A DNA stretch of 64,000 bases from JBOCEF01 sp050586345. GTDB taxonomy: Bacteria; Pseudomonadota; Alphaproteobacteria; Rhodobacterales; Rhodobacteraceae. The stretch is taken from positions 1-64,000 of the forward strand of contig NZ_JBOCEF010000018.1 in the NCBI RefSeq assembly GCF_050586345.1. The letters run 5' to 3'. The notes below the pieces were generated by a model. The model was not told where the DNA came from. It saw only the letters and a list, made by a program, of their open reading frames with translations, and did not search any database. How positions within the stretch are numbered: the stretch's first letter is position 1; each line of letters starts with the position of its first letter. Position numbers and translations under genes: made by a program. Shown in pieces: positions 1-8,461 of this stretch.

Positions 1-63
1 CCGGACAACTATCTCGCAGCCCTGAAGCTCGCATCCATCCGCATTTGGATTGCCGGGATATGA
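1..63 (+). pseudogene. C-terminal end of an IS5-like transposase (cut by window edge)
   Basis: Frame 1 is open from base 1 to a TGA at 61-63 and ends in DNYLAALKLASIRIWIAGI. A hydrophobic helix of this kind, with NYLAALKLASIRIW, is typical of the extreme C-terminus of IS5-type DDE transposases. Only about 20 residues are visible, so the family call rests on a short pattern and it is unknown whether the rest of the gene is intact. No clear terminal inverted repeat could be fixed after the stop. It marks a mobile-element junction on the left side of the low-GC island. Confidence 0.45.
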
Positions 64-234
64 GTCCGCGTCCTAGGGGCGTGTCCGCCGGTCGTCGAGT
101 ACAGCGGCGAGCTCCAGGCGCGCGCGGCAGAGGAGCTGGCCCTGCTGCCCGAGGGTTCGGTCATCGCTGAGATGCTGAGCGACTACGCGGTGATGCGGGA
201 GCAGGCTCGTGTCTGCATTGGCGGCTTCAGGTGA
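64..234 (+). pseudogene. Phage lysis (spanin-like) gene remnant, 3' end only
   Basis: Directly after the transposase stop, the same frame stays open to a TGA at 232-234. It reads PPVVEYSGELQARAAEELA and then a stretch containing IAEMLSDYAVMREQARVC. This resembles the C-terminus of the short Rz1/spanin-like proteins of alphaproteobacterial prophages (Cys-Pro-Pro, then an amphipathic Ala/Glu helix, then DYxVMREQARxC). There is no start codon with a ribosome site and no N-terminal part, so it looks truncated by the IS insertion. The family call is from memory of the pattern. If right, the island sits in a former prophage. Confidence 0.4.
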
Positions 235-288
235 ACATCGGCCTCGCGCGCGCGCGCTAGAAGGTGGAAGAACCATCATCAGGCTTGC

Positions 289-316
289 TTGTCAAGAGAT
301 ATGCAAAACGCATACT
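289..316 (+). promoter_or_regulatory. Predicted promoter of the helicase/ATPase operon
   Basis: TTGTCA at 289-294 is followed after 16 bases by CATACT at 311-316, a plausible sigma-70 -35/-10 pair. It lies about 26 bases before the chosen ATG at 342. It is the only AT-rich promoter-like stretch between the phage remnant and the operon. Confidence 0.4.
300..314. promoter_or_regulatory. Inverted repeat over the -10 region (possible operator)
   Basis: TATGC-AAAAC-GCATA has perfect 5-bp arms and overlaps the predicted -10 element. A repressor bound here would block the operon promoter. No regulator gene is seen in the adjacent sequence, so the binding protein is unknown. Confidence 0.3.
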
Positions 317-341
317 CTGATCGGGATTGATGAGGGTGGCC

Positions 342-2633
342 ATGAACGCACCGATTGAGCACGATGACTTGAACAAGCGAATTTCGCGCGACCAGGCGAA
401 CGCGCTAGCGGCAGTTCGATGCGCGCAGCATGAGTTCGCCCGGTTTCGAGCGCCCGTGCTCTCTGGAAGTGGTCTGCATGGCCCCACCGAACATGATCTG
501 GGCCGTAGGGACTATGCAGATAAGCGTCTCGCTGCCCTCGAAGCGATCATGTCGGACCCATTCCAAGCCATGGTTGAAGTCTACACCGAGGTTGTGGGCG
601 AGCGTGGAGAGATCATCGAAAAAGAGCAACTCTGGTATGCGAACGTTGAGTCTTCAGTGAATGAAGTATTTCGGGATGGGGCTTCCAACATTGCCGTTCT
701 GTCCTGGACGCATCCAGGCATCCAGTTGGCCCTATCCACGGACATCGGCGACTTCCGAGACGTGAAGGCAAGTGGCTTCAAGCTTCTTAGCGTTGAACCT
801 CTAGCAAAAGCGCGCTTCGACGCTGCGCTGCCACAGATATCGGCAGTCTACCAGCCTGGTGGTGCAGTGCGTCCTAAGCGCGCTGTGCAGCCCACGACCG
901 GGTTGAAGGCCGTCAAGCTGGAGATGACGAAGGATCAGGTGCAGGCCTTTGTATCGCGGATGAGCGGCCTCATGATCGTGACTGGCGCACCGGGATCAGG
1001 AAAGACGACCGTCGCGTTTCAGCGCATCCGCTTTCTCTTCGATCAGCAGGACCAGCGCGACGACGGAGGTCGGCTGGTGAAGTACGCGCCAGACCTCACA
1101 CGCGTTTTTCTAGCAAATGAAAATCTGGCTGGTCAGGCCAAGAATCTTCTGAGCAAGCAGCTGGCGATCCCTGCATCTGTCGTTGAAGGCGTTAGCGACT
1201 TTTTCAGCAACTATGTCGATCAGGTCTGGCTGTATAAATACAATGCGCGCCCGCGGCAAAAGAGGCTTTCCCAACTGGAGATAGCGGCGAGAAGCGCCAT
1301 CTTGGGGCTTTCTGATCAGCACGACCTCGTTCGGCTTTGGGAGTTCTACGAGCATCAAGTCGCAGACCGTCTGCCGCATGGAGCGGATGCCAAATGGGCA
1401 AGCCTGGCACCAGGTGCAGCGACCCAGCTCGCGACGCTGGCGTCGGCACTCCGGCGATCGGCAGAGACCGCCAATATGGGGCGTGATCCGGCCTCGTCGG
1501 CTCTTTCCATGGCAGCGGTGTTCTCAAAGGTGTCGCAGCCATACGCTGATGCGCGCGATCGCATGAACTCGGCCCAGCGTCGTCAGTTTGATGAAGCATT
1601 CCAGCAATGGCTGTACTGGGTTTACGACCCGCTGAGCGCCGTCGCGGGCTACTTCGGAGCAAGAGAATCGGAGGCGGCCCACCGGATGCGGCGCGGCACC
1701 GGAGGGCGTGTGAACGAAGCTGAAGTCCTCGCCAACGCTCAACGTGAATGGAATGATCGAATCTACGGCCCCGAGGATGTTGCGTGGATCGCCTGGCTTC
1801 TTCGCTTTGCTCTGCCGACAGAGTTGGAGCCGCAAGGTCGGTTCAGGGAGCTGCCTTCGGCGCTGGGCCCGGCCACAGTTGACGGTGATCGGTGGACGCA
1901 CGTCGCCATTGACGAGGCTCAGGACCTTACGGTGGCAGAGGCGTCGCTCCTCGGCTCGCTCGTCGACCCCGACGGCGCACTGACCGTTTCCGCAGATTTC
2001 CGGCAAATCGTGAGTCCCGTTCAGGGCATGCGTAACGCCGAAGCGCTTCACATCGGGCGCTCCCTGCGAGGCAAAGGTGCTGAGCAGATCTATCCATTCG
2101 CTCGGAACATGCGGCAGAGCAAACAGATAGGTCGCTTCCTGCAGGGCTTCTACGAGGTAGCCTTTCGAGAAAGGCCGACTTTTGACGTGAACAGCTCGCT
2201 GGAGGACAAGAAACCCCAGATCATTGTCGCACCGTACCAGGACCATGCTCGCCGTATAAAGCAGCTAGTCGCGGTTCTGCGCCGATCTGATGTGGTATCG
2301 AGTATTGCTCTTCTACAGATCAACGAGGATCAGCAGGCGCTGAACGTTCTTCGCGACGAACTGGCAGCCATCGACGTTCCTCTTGCCCCGATTTGGGCCG
2401 CATCCGGCGACGGTCTGCTGACGTCCTCGGTCGAGCGCATCAAGGGCCTCGAGTTTGATGCATGCATCGTGCTGGGCTTGGAAGGCGTCGAGAGCGCAGC
2501 GCTAAATTTCACTTTGAACCGGGCGTATGTCGCGCTTTCCCGGCCTGCGCGCCGTTTGGCCCTGATCTGCAGTGAATATCCGCCGCTGCTACGCAAAATG
2601 GACAAGTCACTCTTTGACGTGACTCAGTCCTGA
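342..2633 (+). CDS. UvrD/Rep-like superfamily 1 DNA helicase
   Basis: The 763-residue protein carries SF1 helicase motifs: Walker A GAPGSGKTT (residues 215-223), motif II DEAQD (524-528), a motif III-like SADFRQIV, a motif V-like RIKGLEFDA and motif VI YVALSR (729-734). The N-terminal 200 residues before the P-loop match nothing I recognise and may be an adaptor domain. ATG 342 was chosen because GAGGGTGG lies just upstream; ATG 330 or TTG 327 are possible. It is the first gene of a five-gene operon with two ATPases and an SF2 helicase. ATP-driven DNA unwinding or translocation is established for the family. A phage-defence role is inferred from the company it keeps. Confidence 0.85.
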   Translation: MNAPIEHDDLNKRISRDQANALAAVRCAQHEFARFRAPVLSGSGLHGPTEHDLGRRDYADKRLAALEAIMSDPFQAMVEVYTEVVGERGEIIEKEQLWYANVESSVNEVFRDGASNIAVLSWTHPGIQLALSTDIGDFRDVKASGFKLLSVEPLAKARFDAALPQISAVYQPGGAVRPKRAVQPTTGLKAVKLEMTKDQVQAFVSRMSGLMIVTGAPGSGKTTVAFQRIRFLFDQQDQRDDGGRLVKYAPDLTRVFLANENLAGQAKNLLSKQLAIPASVVEGVSDFFSNYVDQVWLYKYNARPRQKRLSQLEIAARSAILGLSDQHDLVRLWEFYEHQVADRLPHGADAKWASLAPGAATQLATLASALRRSAETANMGRDPASSALSMAAVFSKVSQPYADARDRMNSAQRRQFDEAFQQWLYWVYDPLSAVAGYFGARESEAAHRMRRGTGGRVNEAEVLANAQREWNDRIYGPEDVAWIAWLLRFALPTELEPQGRFRELPSALGPATVDGDRWTHVAIDEAQDLTVAEASLLGSLVDPDGALTVSADFRQIVSPVQGMRNAEALHIGRSLRGKGAEQIYPFARNMRQSKQIGRFLQGFYEVAFRERPTFDVNSSLEDKKPQIIVAPYQDHARRIKQLVAVLRRSDVVSSIALLQINEDQQALNVLRDELAAIDVPLAPIWAASGDGLLTSSVERIKGLEFDACIVLGLEGVESAALNFTLNRAYVALSRPARRLALICSEYPPLLRKMDKSLFDVTQS

Positions 2634-2647
2634 AAGAAAGAAGAACA

Positions 2648-3535
2648 ATGTCAGACACAGCCGACGCCCAACTCTTCCCAGAACTTGAAAGATACGTTGA
2701 GAAGAATGGGCTTCTTGCAAACGCAAAGGGAATTCTTGCAGCGCGCTTGCCGCGTATCCTTGGGCAAGGAAAGACCCGTGCAGAGGGGCTTGATCTCCCT
2801 CCAGCTGCAATTGAACGACAGCAAGAGTTGCTTGCCCTGTCGCTACCGGAAGATGCAACGAAGGATCCTGGGGTTCGACGTGAAATGGAGGCAGCTCAAA
2901 GGGCTGTCGACGAGCATGCAGACCATATGCGGCATCCGGAGAACCGAAGGCGCTTCGCCCTGCAGGTACTCCGCCAACTCGAAGGGGTGACCACAGGTAA
3001 CAAAGACAATCACTTCTTTGCTGGCCGTTTTGTCTTGGTGCCAGACAAGAGTGGCTTAAGTTGGTCGTGGTCGATGACGCCACACTACGCCATGATCTCG
3101 AAGATTCCGGCGGATGTCGACTACGTAGTAAGAGCCTACGAAGCTTCTGAACGCATCGTCGAGAAGTGGACGATGCCTGTCGATCGTTTTCTGGATCGGC
3201 TTTCGCTCGCATGGGGAATGGCGAGACACTTCAACGAAGACGAAAACGTACTGATCGCTGATGTGGCGCGTCTATTCAAGGTTGCCGTGCAGGATGACCG
3301 CTTCTGGAACAGCCCGGCGCGAAGAAACTTTGAGGACGTTCCCGAGGCTGTTTTTATTATCAACCTGATAAACTGGCGTCGAAATCGCGATAGCGCATCT
3401 GGCCCAAACTTTGAACTTGTGCCTGCAACTCTCAACCAAGCACACGGATCAAAGTCACGGGCCTTTTTCGTTCCCGGAAATACCGAAGGCACCATCGTGC
3501 GACCGATGATCTATATCCGGCGCGTGGGAAAATAA
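2648..3535 (+). CDS. Unrecognised 295-aa protein of the helicase/ATPase operon
   Basis: It starts at ATG 2648 behind an AAGAAAGAAGAA purine run, 14 bases after the helicase stop, and ends 13 bases before the next start, so it is surely co-transcribed. The protein is soluble, with no signal peptide or membrane segment. The N-terminal third is charged and helical (LERYVEKNGLLANAKG), followed by a more globular part rich in aromatic residues (SWSWSMTPHYAM, FNEDENVLIADVARLF, INLINWRRNRD). No P-loop, nuclease or methylase motif was found. Its position matches where related ATPase/helicase operons often carry a system-specific partner such as a TerB-type protein, but I see no TerB signature. The function is unknown. 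Confidence 0.8.
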   Translation: MSDTADAQLFPELERYVEKNGLLANAKGILAARLPRILGQGKTRAEGLDLPPAAIERQQELLALSLPEDATKDPGVRREMEAAQRAVDEHADHMRHPENRRRFALQVLRQLEGVTTGNKDNHFFAGRFVLVPDKSGLSWSWSMTPHYAMISKIPADVDYVVRAYEASERIVEKWTMPVDRFLDRLSLAWGMARHFNEDENVLIADVARLFKVAVQDDRFWNSPARRNFEDVPEAVFIINLINWRRNRDSASGPNFELVPATLNQAHGSKSRAFFVPGNTEGTIVRPMIYIRRVGK

Positions 3536-3548
3536 TAGGGGTGACACG

Positions 3549-4835
3549 ATGACCATTGCCATATCGAAGATCGATGCTCGGCGCTTGATCCAGAAGCTTC
3601 TGAATGCCCCGATCGCACCCGGGCGCGACTCCTATTTCATCAATGCTGGCACTGAACCAATTATTGACGCACTCGATCAGAACTATTTCCGCGGTGATCT
3701 CGCTGAAGGCATTGGCTGCTTCAAGTACCTCGAGGGCGATTACGGAAGCGGAAAAACGCAGTTCATTAACAGTCTCGCTCAGCGAGCCTCCGAGAACGAC
3801 GTCGTAACTGCCCTCGTAACCGTCGGCGCCGAGTGCCCGTTTAATTCCCCGGCTGCCATCTTCCGCGCCATCATGGAGTCGTTCCAGCCGCCGGCTGACG
3901 CCGATACCGGAGACGCAAAGGGTATCGAGATCCTGATCGACAGTTGGGTCAGTACACGAATTCGGCAACTTGGCGCTGAGCCAGGTGACGATGTCCCTGA
4001 TCTGGTCCAGCGGCAGATTGAGGAGCAACTCGGCGGTCTGTGGAAGGGAGCGCCGGATACGCAGATGGCCTCGGCGTTGACGGCGCTGAGCAAGCGTCTC
4101 CTGAAAACCAACTGCGGTGCCACAGAAGCGGTGGCAGATAGCGAACTGATCTCATGGATCAGGGGCGACAACGTCCGCTCGACGGGGCTGAAGGCGCTAG
4201 GCCTCTTCGAACCGGTACGAGATGATAACGCCTTCCGGCGCCTGAAGACGGTCATCGCGTTCCTTCGTACGCGGATGGCCTATCGCGGATTTCTGATCGC
4301 GTTCGATGAAGGAACCCGCACGTCTTCCTTTAGACGCGGGTCTGCCAAGCAGAAGCAAGCCATCGAGAACCTCCTCACAATGATCAACCAGAATGCCGAA
4401 GGCGAGTTTGGCGGCGTGATGTTTTTGTACGCTGCGACACCCGACTTTCGATCAGAGGTGATCAGTACATATCGAGCGCTCCAGGATCGCATCGGGACGG
4501 TCGCATTTTCGCGTGGGAGTCCGCTGGTACCCCTGATCAACATCGAAGAAGCCAACTCTGAGAATGTCATCTTTCAGATTGGCGACCGACTTCTCGCGGT
4601 TTTTGCCAAAGCATACGATATCGAATGGGATGAGGGTCTGCAGAAGTCGAACATGAAGGCTGTTGTCGAGGCGCAGAAGGATCGCCTCTTCGAGACGCCC
4701 AAGCCGCGCTTCTTCGTCTACCAGTACTGTCGCTTCTTGAACAACCAACGCGAGGCCCAACGCGCAATCAGCAACGAGCAGGCTAGCGACTTTGTGAACG
4801 ACAACGAACCTCCTCTGGAGGGGGAGGACGCGTGA
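3549..4835 (+). CDS. BrxD/DUF2791-like P-loop ATPase (first of a pair)
   Basis: The 428-aa protein opens with the layout of BrxD/DUF2791 ATPases: an N-terminal helix (ISKIDARRLIQKLLNAPIAP), a GxExYIxAG-like strand, then Walker A GDYGSGKT (residues 63-70). The Walker B segment is LIAFDEGT (D253, E254). In BREX type 2, BrxD accompanies the helicase BrxHI; similar ATPases also occur in TerB-linked operons. The next gene begins inside this one's stop (GTGA at 4832-4835), with a strong GGAGGGGGAGG site ahead of it, so the two ATPases are translationally coupled and may form a hetero-oligomer. The family assignment is from motif and length; the biological role is inferred. Confidence 0.75.
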   Translation: MTIAISKIDARRLIQKLLNAPIAPGRDSYFINAGTEPIIDALDQNYFRGDLAEGIGCFKYLEGDYGSGKTQFINSLAQRASENDVVTALVTVGAECPFNSPAAIFRAIMESFQPPADADTGDAKGIEILIDSWVSTRIRQLGAEPGDDVPDLVQRQIEEQLGGLWKGAPDTQMASALTALSKRLLKTNCGATEAVADSELISWIRGDNVRSTGLKALGLFEPVRDDNAFRRLKTVIAFLRTRMAYRGFLIAFDEGTRTSSFRRGSAKQKQAIENLLTMINQNAEGEFGGVMFLYAATPDFRSEVISTYRALQDRIGTVAFSRGSPLVPLINIEEANSENVIFQIGDRLLAVFAKAYDIEWDEGLQKSNMKAVVEAQKDRLFETPKPRFFVYQYCRFLNNQREAQRAISNEQASDFVNDNEPPLEGEDA

Positions 4836-6295
4836 TCAAGCCTGGCGATCAAGTTGAGCACGAGGAATTCGGCATCGGCCAAGTTCTCGCTCTGCTCGGC
4901 GAGACGGCTACCGTTGAGTTCTTCGGAGAAACGTTCGATGTCGAGGTTGGAGAACTGCTGCATCGTCCGAACGGCAGTAGTCCGGTCATAAACTCGGCGC
5001 CAGTACGAGAAGGCACCGACTTGGCCTTCAGGCAATCGTTCGAGGCGGTCAATCTGGGCGTGGTGCCATCGAACCCCGACCAACTGATCAAGCTGACGAT
5101 AGGTGGGGACCAAATCTCGTCCAATGTGCGCAGCATCCTTCATGATGCTCCTCGCAGCGGCGCGTCTCGTATCTTCATGGGTTACTATGGCTCAGGAAAA
5201 TCCCACCACCTGAGGCTTGTGAGAGCTATCGCGCTGCGTGAGGGGTGGGTGACGGCATCGATCGAGCTTGACCCAAAAGCTGCCGATCCGGCCAAGCCGT
5301 TCTCGGTCTACCAAGAACTTATCACAGGCCTAGAGTTCCCGATGCGCAGCGATGGCAGCCGGAACGAGGACTTCTTCGATCTCATCAAGGAGATTCGAGA
5401 TAAGTGGATGGACGTGCGGTCGCTGAAGTATCTGAAGGCATCGCAGTGGTTTGGGAACGGCATCGAAGCGCTGCAGTTTCTTGCGCATCGCCGCGACGAC
5501 CCTGAGTATGTCTCGGCGGTCAACTGGCTGGCCGGACAGGTCAAGCTCATCAGTGCAATACGGAAGGTCACGTGGCGGGAGGGCTACCGGGGGAAGATCC
5601 CGACGATGCCACAGACCAAAGACACCGGACTCATCTATGCGTTTCACCTGGTCGTTCTGCACGAAGTGCTGAAGGAGTTAGGATATCGGGGCTTGGCCTT
5701 GATCATCGATGAAGCGGAGCACGTCAGGACTTATTCAATCAATCGGTACCTTCGGGCGAACAATTTCTTCGATGTGCTAGCGCGATGTGCGCATCCCCCT
5801 CGAAAGGACCTTCAGGATCCAAATTGTGATTACGACATGACGGGAGTTCCGCCGTTCTGGCGAGAAGGCCCGCACTTCGGTTTGTTCGTCGGCTTGACGG
5901 AGGGTGAAGACACGCAGGACCTGAAACGAAAGGCCGGCGAGATGAGCGTGCTCATTCACTCGCCGGATGAGGTCGTCCACCTCGCTCCACCGAGTGCTGC
6001 TGACTACGAGGCATGGGCAATCCGGTTCTTGACCGAGGCATCAAGCCACCTTGGGCCAAAAGTCGACTTGCTTTCGGATCCGGACTTGTGCGCGCAGATT
6101 GCTGCTGTCCTGAGGGAGCGGTTCGAGCAGATACCAGACACCGAGAAGTCGCTTCGGAACTGGACGAAGATGGCCGGTCTTCCGGCCGCGGTGCTGCTGA
6201 GCCAGTCAGTGGCCGTAGGGCACAATGAGCTACTCGCGATCATTGATGACGCGGCCAAGCAAATTTCAGGGGAGGTGATGCCCTGGGATGAGTAA
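4832..6295 (+). CDS. BrxD/DUF2791-like P-loop ATPase with N-terminal Tudor/CarD-like domain
   Basis: It starts at GTG 4832, overlapping the preceding stop by four bases. Residues 1-45 (GDQVEHEEFGIGQVL...) look like the small SH3/Tudor-like fold at the start of CarD or the end of UvrD. The ATPase core follows, with Walker A GYYGSGKS (117-124) and Walker B IIDEAEH (291-297). A long C-terminal helical part includes VHLAPPSAADYEAW and a run like RNWTKMAGLPAAVLLSQ. Length (487 aa) fits DUF2791 proteins. It overlaps the downstream helicase gene by eight bases, making ATPase-ATPase-helicase a single coupled unit. The Tudor-like domain could contact RNA polymerase or another operon protein; that is inference. 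Confidence 0.75.
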   Translation: MIKPGDQVEHEEFGIGQVLALLGETATVEFFGETFDVEVGELLHRPNGSSPVINSAPVREGTDLAFRQSFEAVNLGVVPSNPDQLIKLTIGGDQISSNVRSILHDAPRSGASRIFMGYYGSGKSHHLRLVRAIALREGWVTASIELDPKAADPAKPFSVYQELITGLEFPMRSDGSRNEDFFDLIKEIRDKWMDVRSLKYLKASQWFGNGIEALQFLAHRRDDPEYVSAVNWLAGQVKLISAIRKVTWREGYRGKIPTMPQTKDTGLIYAFHLVVLHEVLKELGYRGLALIIDEAEHVRTYSINRYLRANNFFDVLARCAHPPRKDLQDPNCDYDMTGVPPFWREGPHFGLFVGLTEGEDTQDLKRKAGEMSVLIHSPDEVVHLAPPSAADYEAWAIRFLTEASSHLGPKVDLLSDPDLCAQIAAVLRERFEQIPDTEKSLRNWTKMAGLPAAVLLSQSVAVGHNELLAIIDDAAKQISGEVMPWDE

Positions 6296-8321
6296 CAGCC
6301 GAGCCGACCTGGCGCGTATGATGCCGGACGCCTTTCCGATCTTCTTCGCCGGACGGCAGCCATATCCGGGCCAAGCGTCCGTTATGCCGGAGATCGTTCG
6401 TGGTCAAAACGTGCTGTTCGCCGCGCCGACAGCTTCTGGCAAGACGGAAGCGGCCGTCGCGCCGCTCTATCAGCGGCATGTAAGTTTCCGACGCGGGGCT
6501 TTGTCCACGATCTACGTGGCGCCGACCAAGGCGCTCGTGAATGACCTCTACGAGCGCCTGGTCACCTACTTGGGCATCAAGCACCCCGGGACGATCGCTC
6601 GCTACACTGGCGACCGCCATGAGTACTCACGCGCAGAAGGGGCCTTCTGCGTCGTGGTGACCCCGGAGGCGCTCGACTCCCTGCAGCTTAGGCACCCGGA
6701 ACTTCTGCATTCGGTGCGATCGGTGGTAGTGGACGAAATTCATCTGCTCCATGGCCAGGCGCGCGGCCAGCAACTGCGGCACGTGATCTCTCGTATCCGG
6801 AGTGCGGCCAAGCGGCCACGGTCTCCTCGGGACAACTTTCAGATCGTTGGAATGACCGCGACGCTGGACGACATGCCGGCAGTTGCGACGCTCTGGCTCG
6901 GCGAAGACGCGAAGGTATTGTCTCATGGCTCGCCGCGCGAAATCGATCTGGAGCTCGTCGATGTCGTCGTAGAGGAGCCCGGACAAGCAGATCGGGCTAA
7001 GGCCCGGCAGCTCGCCCGGTGGCTCGAGAGGGCGGGCGCTGAGAAAGTGCTTGTCTTCACTAATTCCCGCAATGGTGCGCACGCCATGGCGGCGCATCTT
7101 CACGAGGAGCTCTCCGGCACCCGGTGGCCGGTTCATCTCCATTTTGGGGCCTTGCCTGCCGGTCAGCGGGAGCGCGTAGAGGAACAGATGCGAAGCGATC
7201 GATTTGGCGTCTGTGTGACCACGTCGACGTTGGAGATCGGGATCGACATCGGAGACGTTGATACCGTCGTACTCGCCGACATGCCGCGAAGCGTTAACGG
7301 CTTCCTACAGCGGATAGGTCGCGGAAACCGTCGAACTGGGACCTGCAGAGTGGTCGGATTCCGGAGCTCAGACGACGACGAACAGCTAATGCAGGCGTTG
7401 CTGGACTGTGGTCGCCGTGGAGACCTTGACGACGTGTATGAGTACGACCGCCCGTCAGTTCGGTTTCAGCAGGTACTTAGCCTTGCCTGGCGCGCAACTC
7501 GTGAGGACCGCTCCCTAACGGAGAAGCACTTGGCTGCCGAAGCCGGAACAGCCGAGCACACTCGGGTCGTGCATGACATGCTGGCAACGGGCTGTCTCGT
7601 GAATTTGCGCGGGGCCCTTGTGCCGTCTGATCGGCTGATCGATGAGGGAGATGCGGGGCGGATCCATACCGTCATCGCCGGCGCGGTCAGTAGCTCCGTC
7701 GTCGATATCCGCACTGGCGACACAGCATTCCGTGACGCGGACGCAGCGACCACAGGTGGCGCCCTGTTCCACGCCGGTGCAATGCGACGGCTACTGGCGG
7801 GAGGCGATGGGGCGGCTTACCTCGGAGATAATGCCAAAAAGTCTCACCCGCTCGCCAAGATCAAGGCTACTGGGCCTGGTCTACCAACGAGCCGTAGCAT
7901 CATATGGGCGCTGGCACGTCTCAATGGGTATGATCCGGCTCGTTGGCAATTGAACGGGGGAACGCTTTTGACTTGGGGTGGGCAGACACTGAATGCTCTG
8001 CTTGCTGCAGTTTTTCGAAGGTCAGCTCCTGACCGAAACTTCTCTCCGAGCCCAACCGCAGTTTCCGGAGACATCTTCGCGATCGATCTGTCGATTGAAT
8101 CTATCCGGGACTTGGCCAAGGGTATCGAGACGGCAAACGATCTCCCCCTTTCCGTCGCTTCGAAGTTCGTCGGCCCAAGCCGCTTCATCGGGGAGCTTTC
8201 AGATGCGCTTGTGGCAGAGGAGAAGCGACGTGCAGTCCCGTGGGCGCTCTTGCATCGCTGGCTTGACCGGGTCGAAGGCATCGACCTCGAAGGATCATTG
8301 CCCATGGAAAAGCGGAAATGA
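6288..8321 (+). CDS. Lhr/BrxHI-like superfamily 2 DEAD/DEAH helicase
   Basis: The 677-aa protein has the full SF2 set: Walker A APTASGKTEAA (K52), DEIH box (149-152), motif III GMTATLD, a motif V region TTSTLEIGIDIGDVD, and motif VI QRIGRGNRR (341-349). It is shorter than full Lhr but close in size to the helicase (BrxHI) that accompanies BrxD. The C-terminal 250 residues carry no motif I can name. It is the last gene of the operon; beyond its TGA the sequence becomes AT-rich for about 60 bases and then returns to host-like GC. DNA or RNA unwinding is expected from the family; the defence role is inferred. Confidence 0.85.
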   Translation: MSNSRADLARMMPDAFPIFFAGRQPYPGQASVMPEIVRGQNVLFAAPTASGKTEAAVAPLYQRHVSFRRGALSTIYVAPTKALVNDLYERLVTYLGIKHPGTIARYTGDRHEYSRAEGAFCVVVTPEALDSLQLRHPELLHSVRSVVVDEIHLLHGQARGQQLRHVISRIRSAAKRPRSPRDNFQIVGMTATLDDMPAVATLWLGEDAKVLSHGSPREIDLELVDVVVEEPGQADRAKARQLARWLERAGAEKVLVFTNSRNGAHAMAAHLHEELSGTRWPVHLHFGALPAGQRERVEEQMRSDRFGVCVTTSTLEIGIDIGDVDTVVLADMPRSVNGFLQRIGRGNRRTGTCRVVGFRSSDDDEQLMQALLDCGRRGDLDDVYEYDRPSVRFQQVLSLAWRATREDRSLTEKHLAAEAGTAEHTRVVHDMLATGCLVNLRGALVPSDRLIDEGDAGRIHTVIAGAVSSSVVDIRTGDTAFRDADAATTGGALFHAGAMRRLLAGGDGAAYLGDNAKKSHPLAKIKATGPGLPTSRSIIWALARLNGYDPARWQLNGGTLLTWGGQTLNALLAAVFRRSAPDRNFSPSPTAVSGDIFAIDLSIESIRDLAKGIETANDLPLSVASKFVGPSRFIGELSDALVAEEKRRAVPWALLHRWLDRVEGIDLEGSLPMEKRK

Positions 8322-8461
8322 GTGCAGGTACTCTGACGCTGCGTACCAGGAATTTTCAATTGTTATATAAAACAAAGGCTTAGACTGGAGAAGGTTGGAT
8401 ATCAGGCCCATCCCCTCCGCCACCCGCGCGTCGCAGGCGACGCCCCCCCCGACCGCGCCCC
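8322..8461. other. Right edge of the low-GC island (composition switch)
   Basis: No gene is seen here. Bases 8345-8385 are AT-rich (TTTTCAATTGTTATATAAAA), and from about 8400 the sequence changes abruptly to a C-rich, host-like composition. This is where an island insertion edge would be expected. No tRNA gene and no obvious direct repeat of the left edge were found by eye. Confidence 0.45.

Noticed and set aside
342..8321. Complete BREX system
   Set aside because: Only BrxD-like and BrxHI-like genes are visible. PglX methylase, PglZ phosphatase and other BREX core genes are missing in the window.
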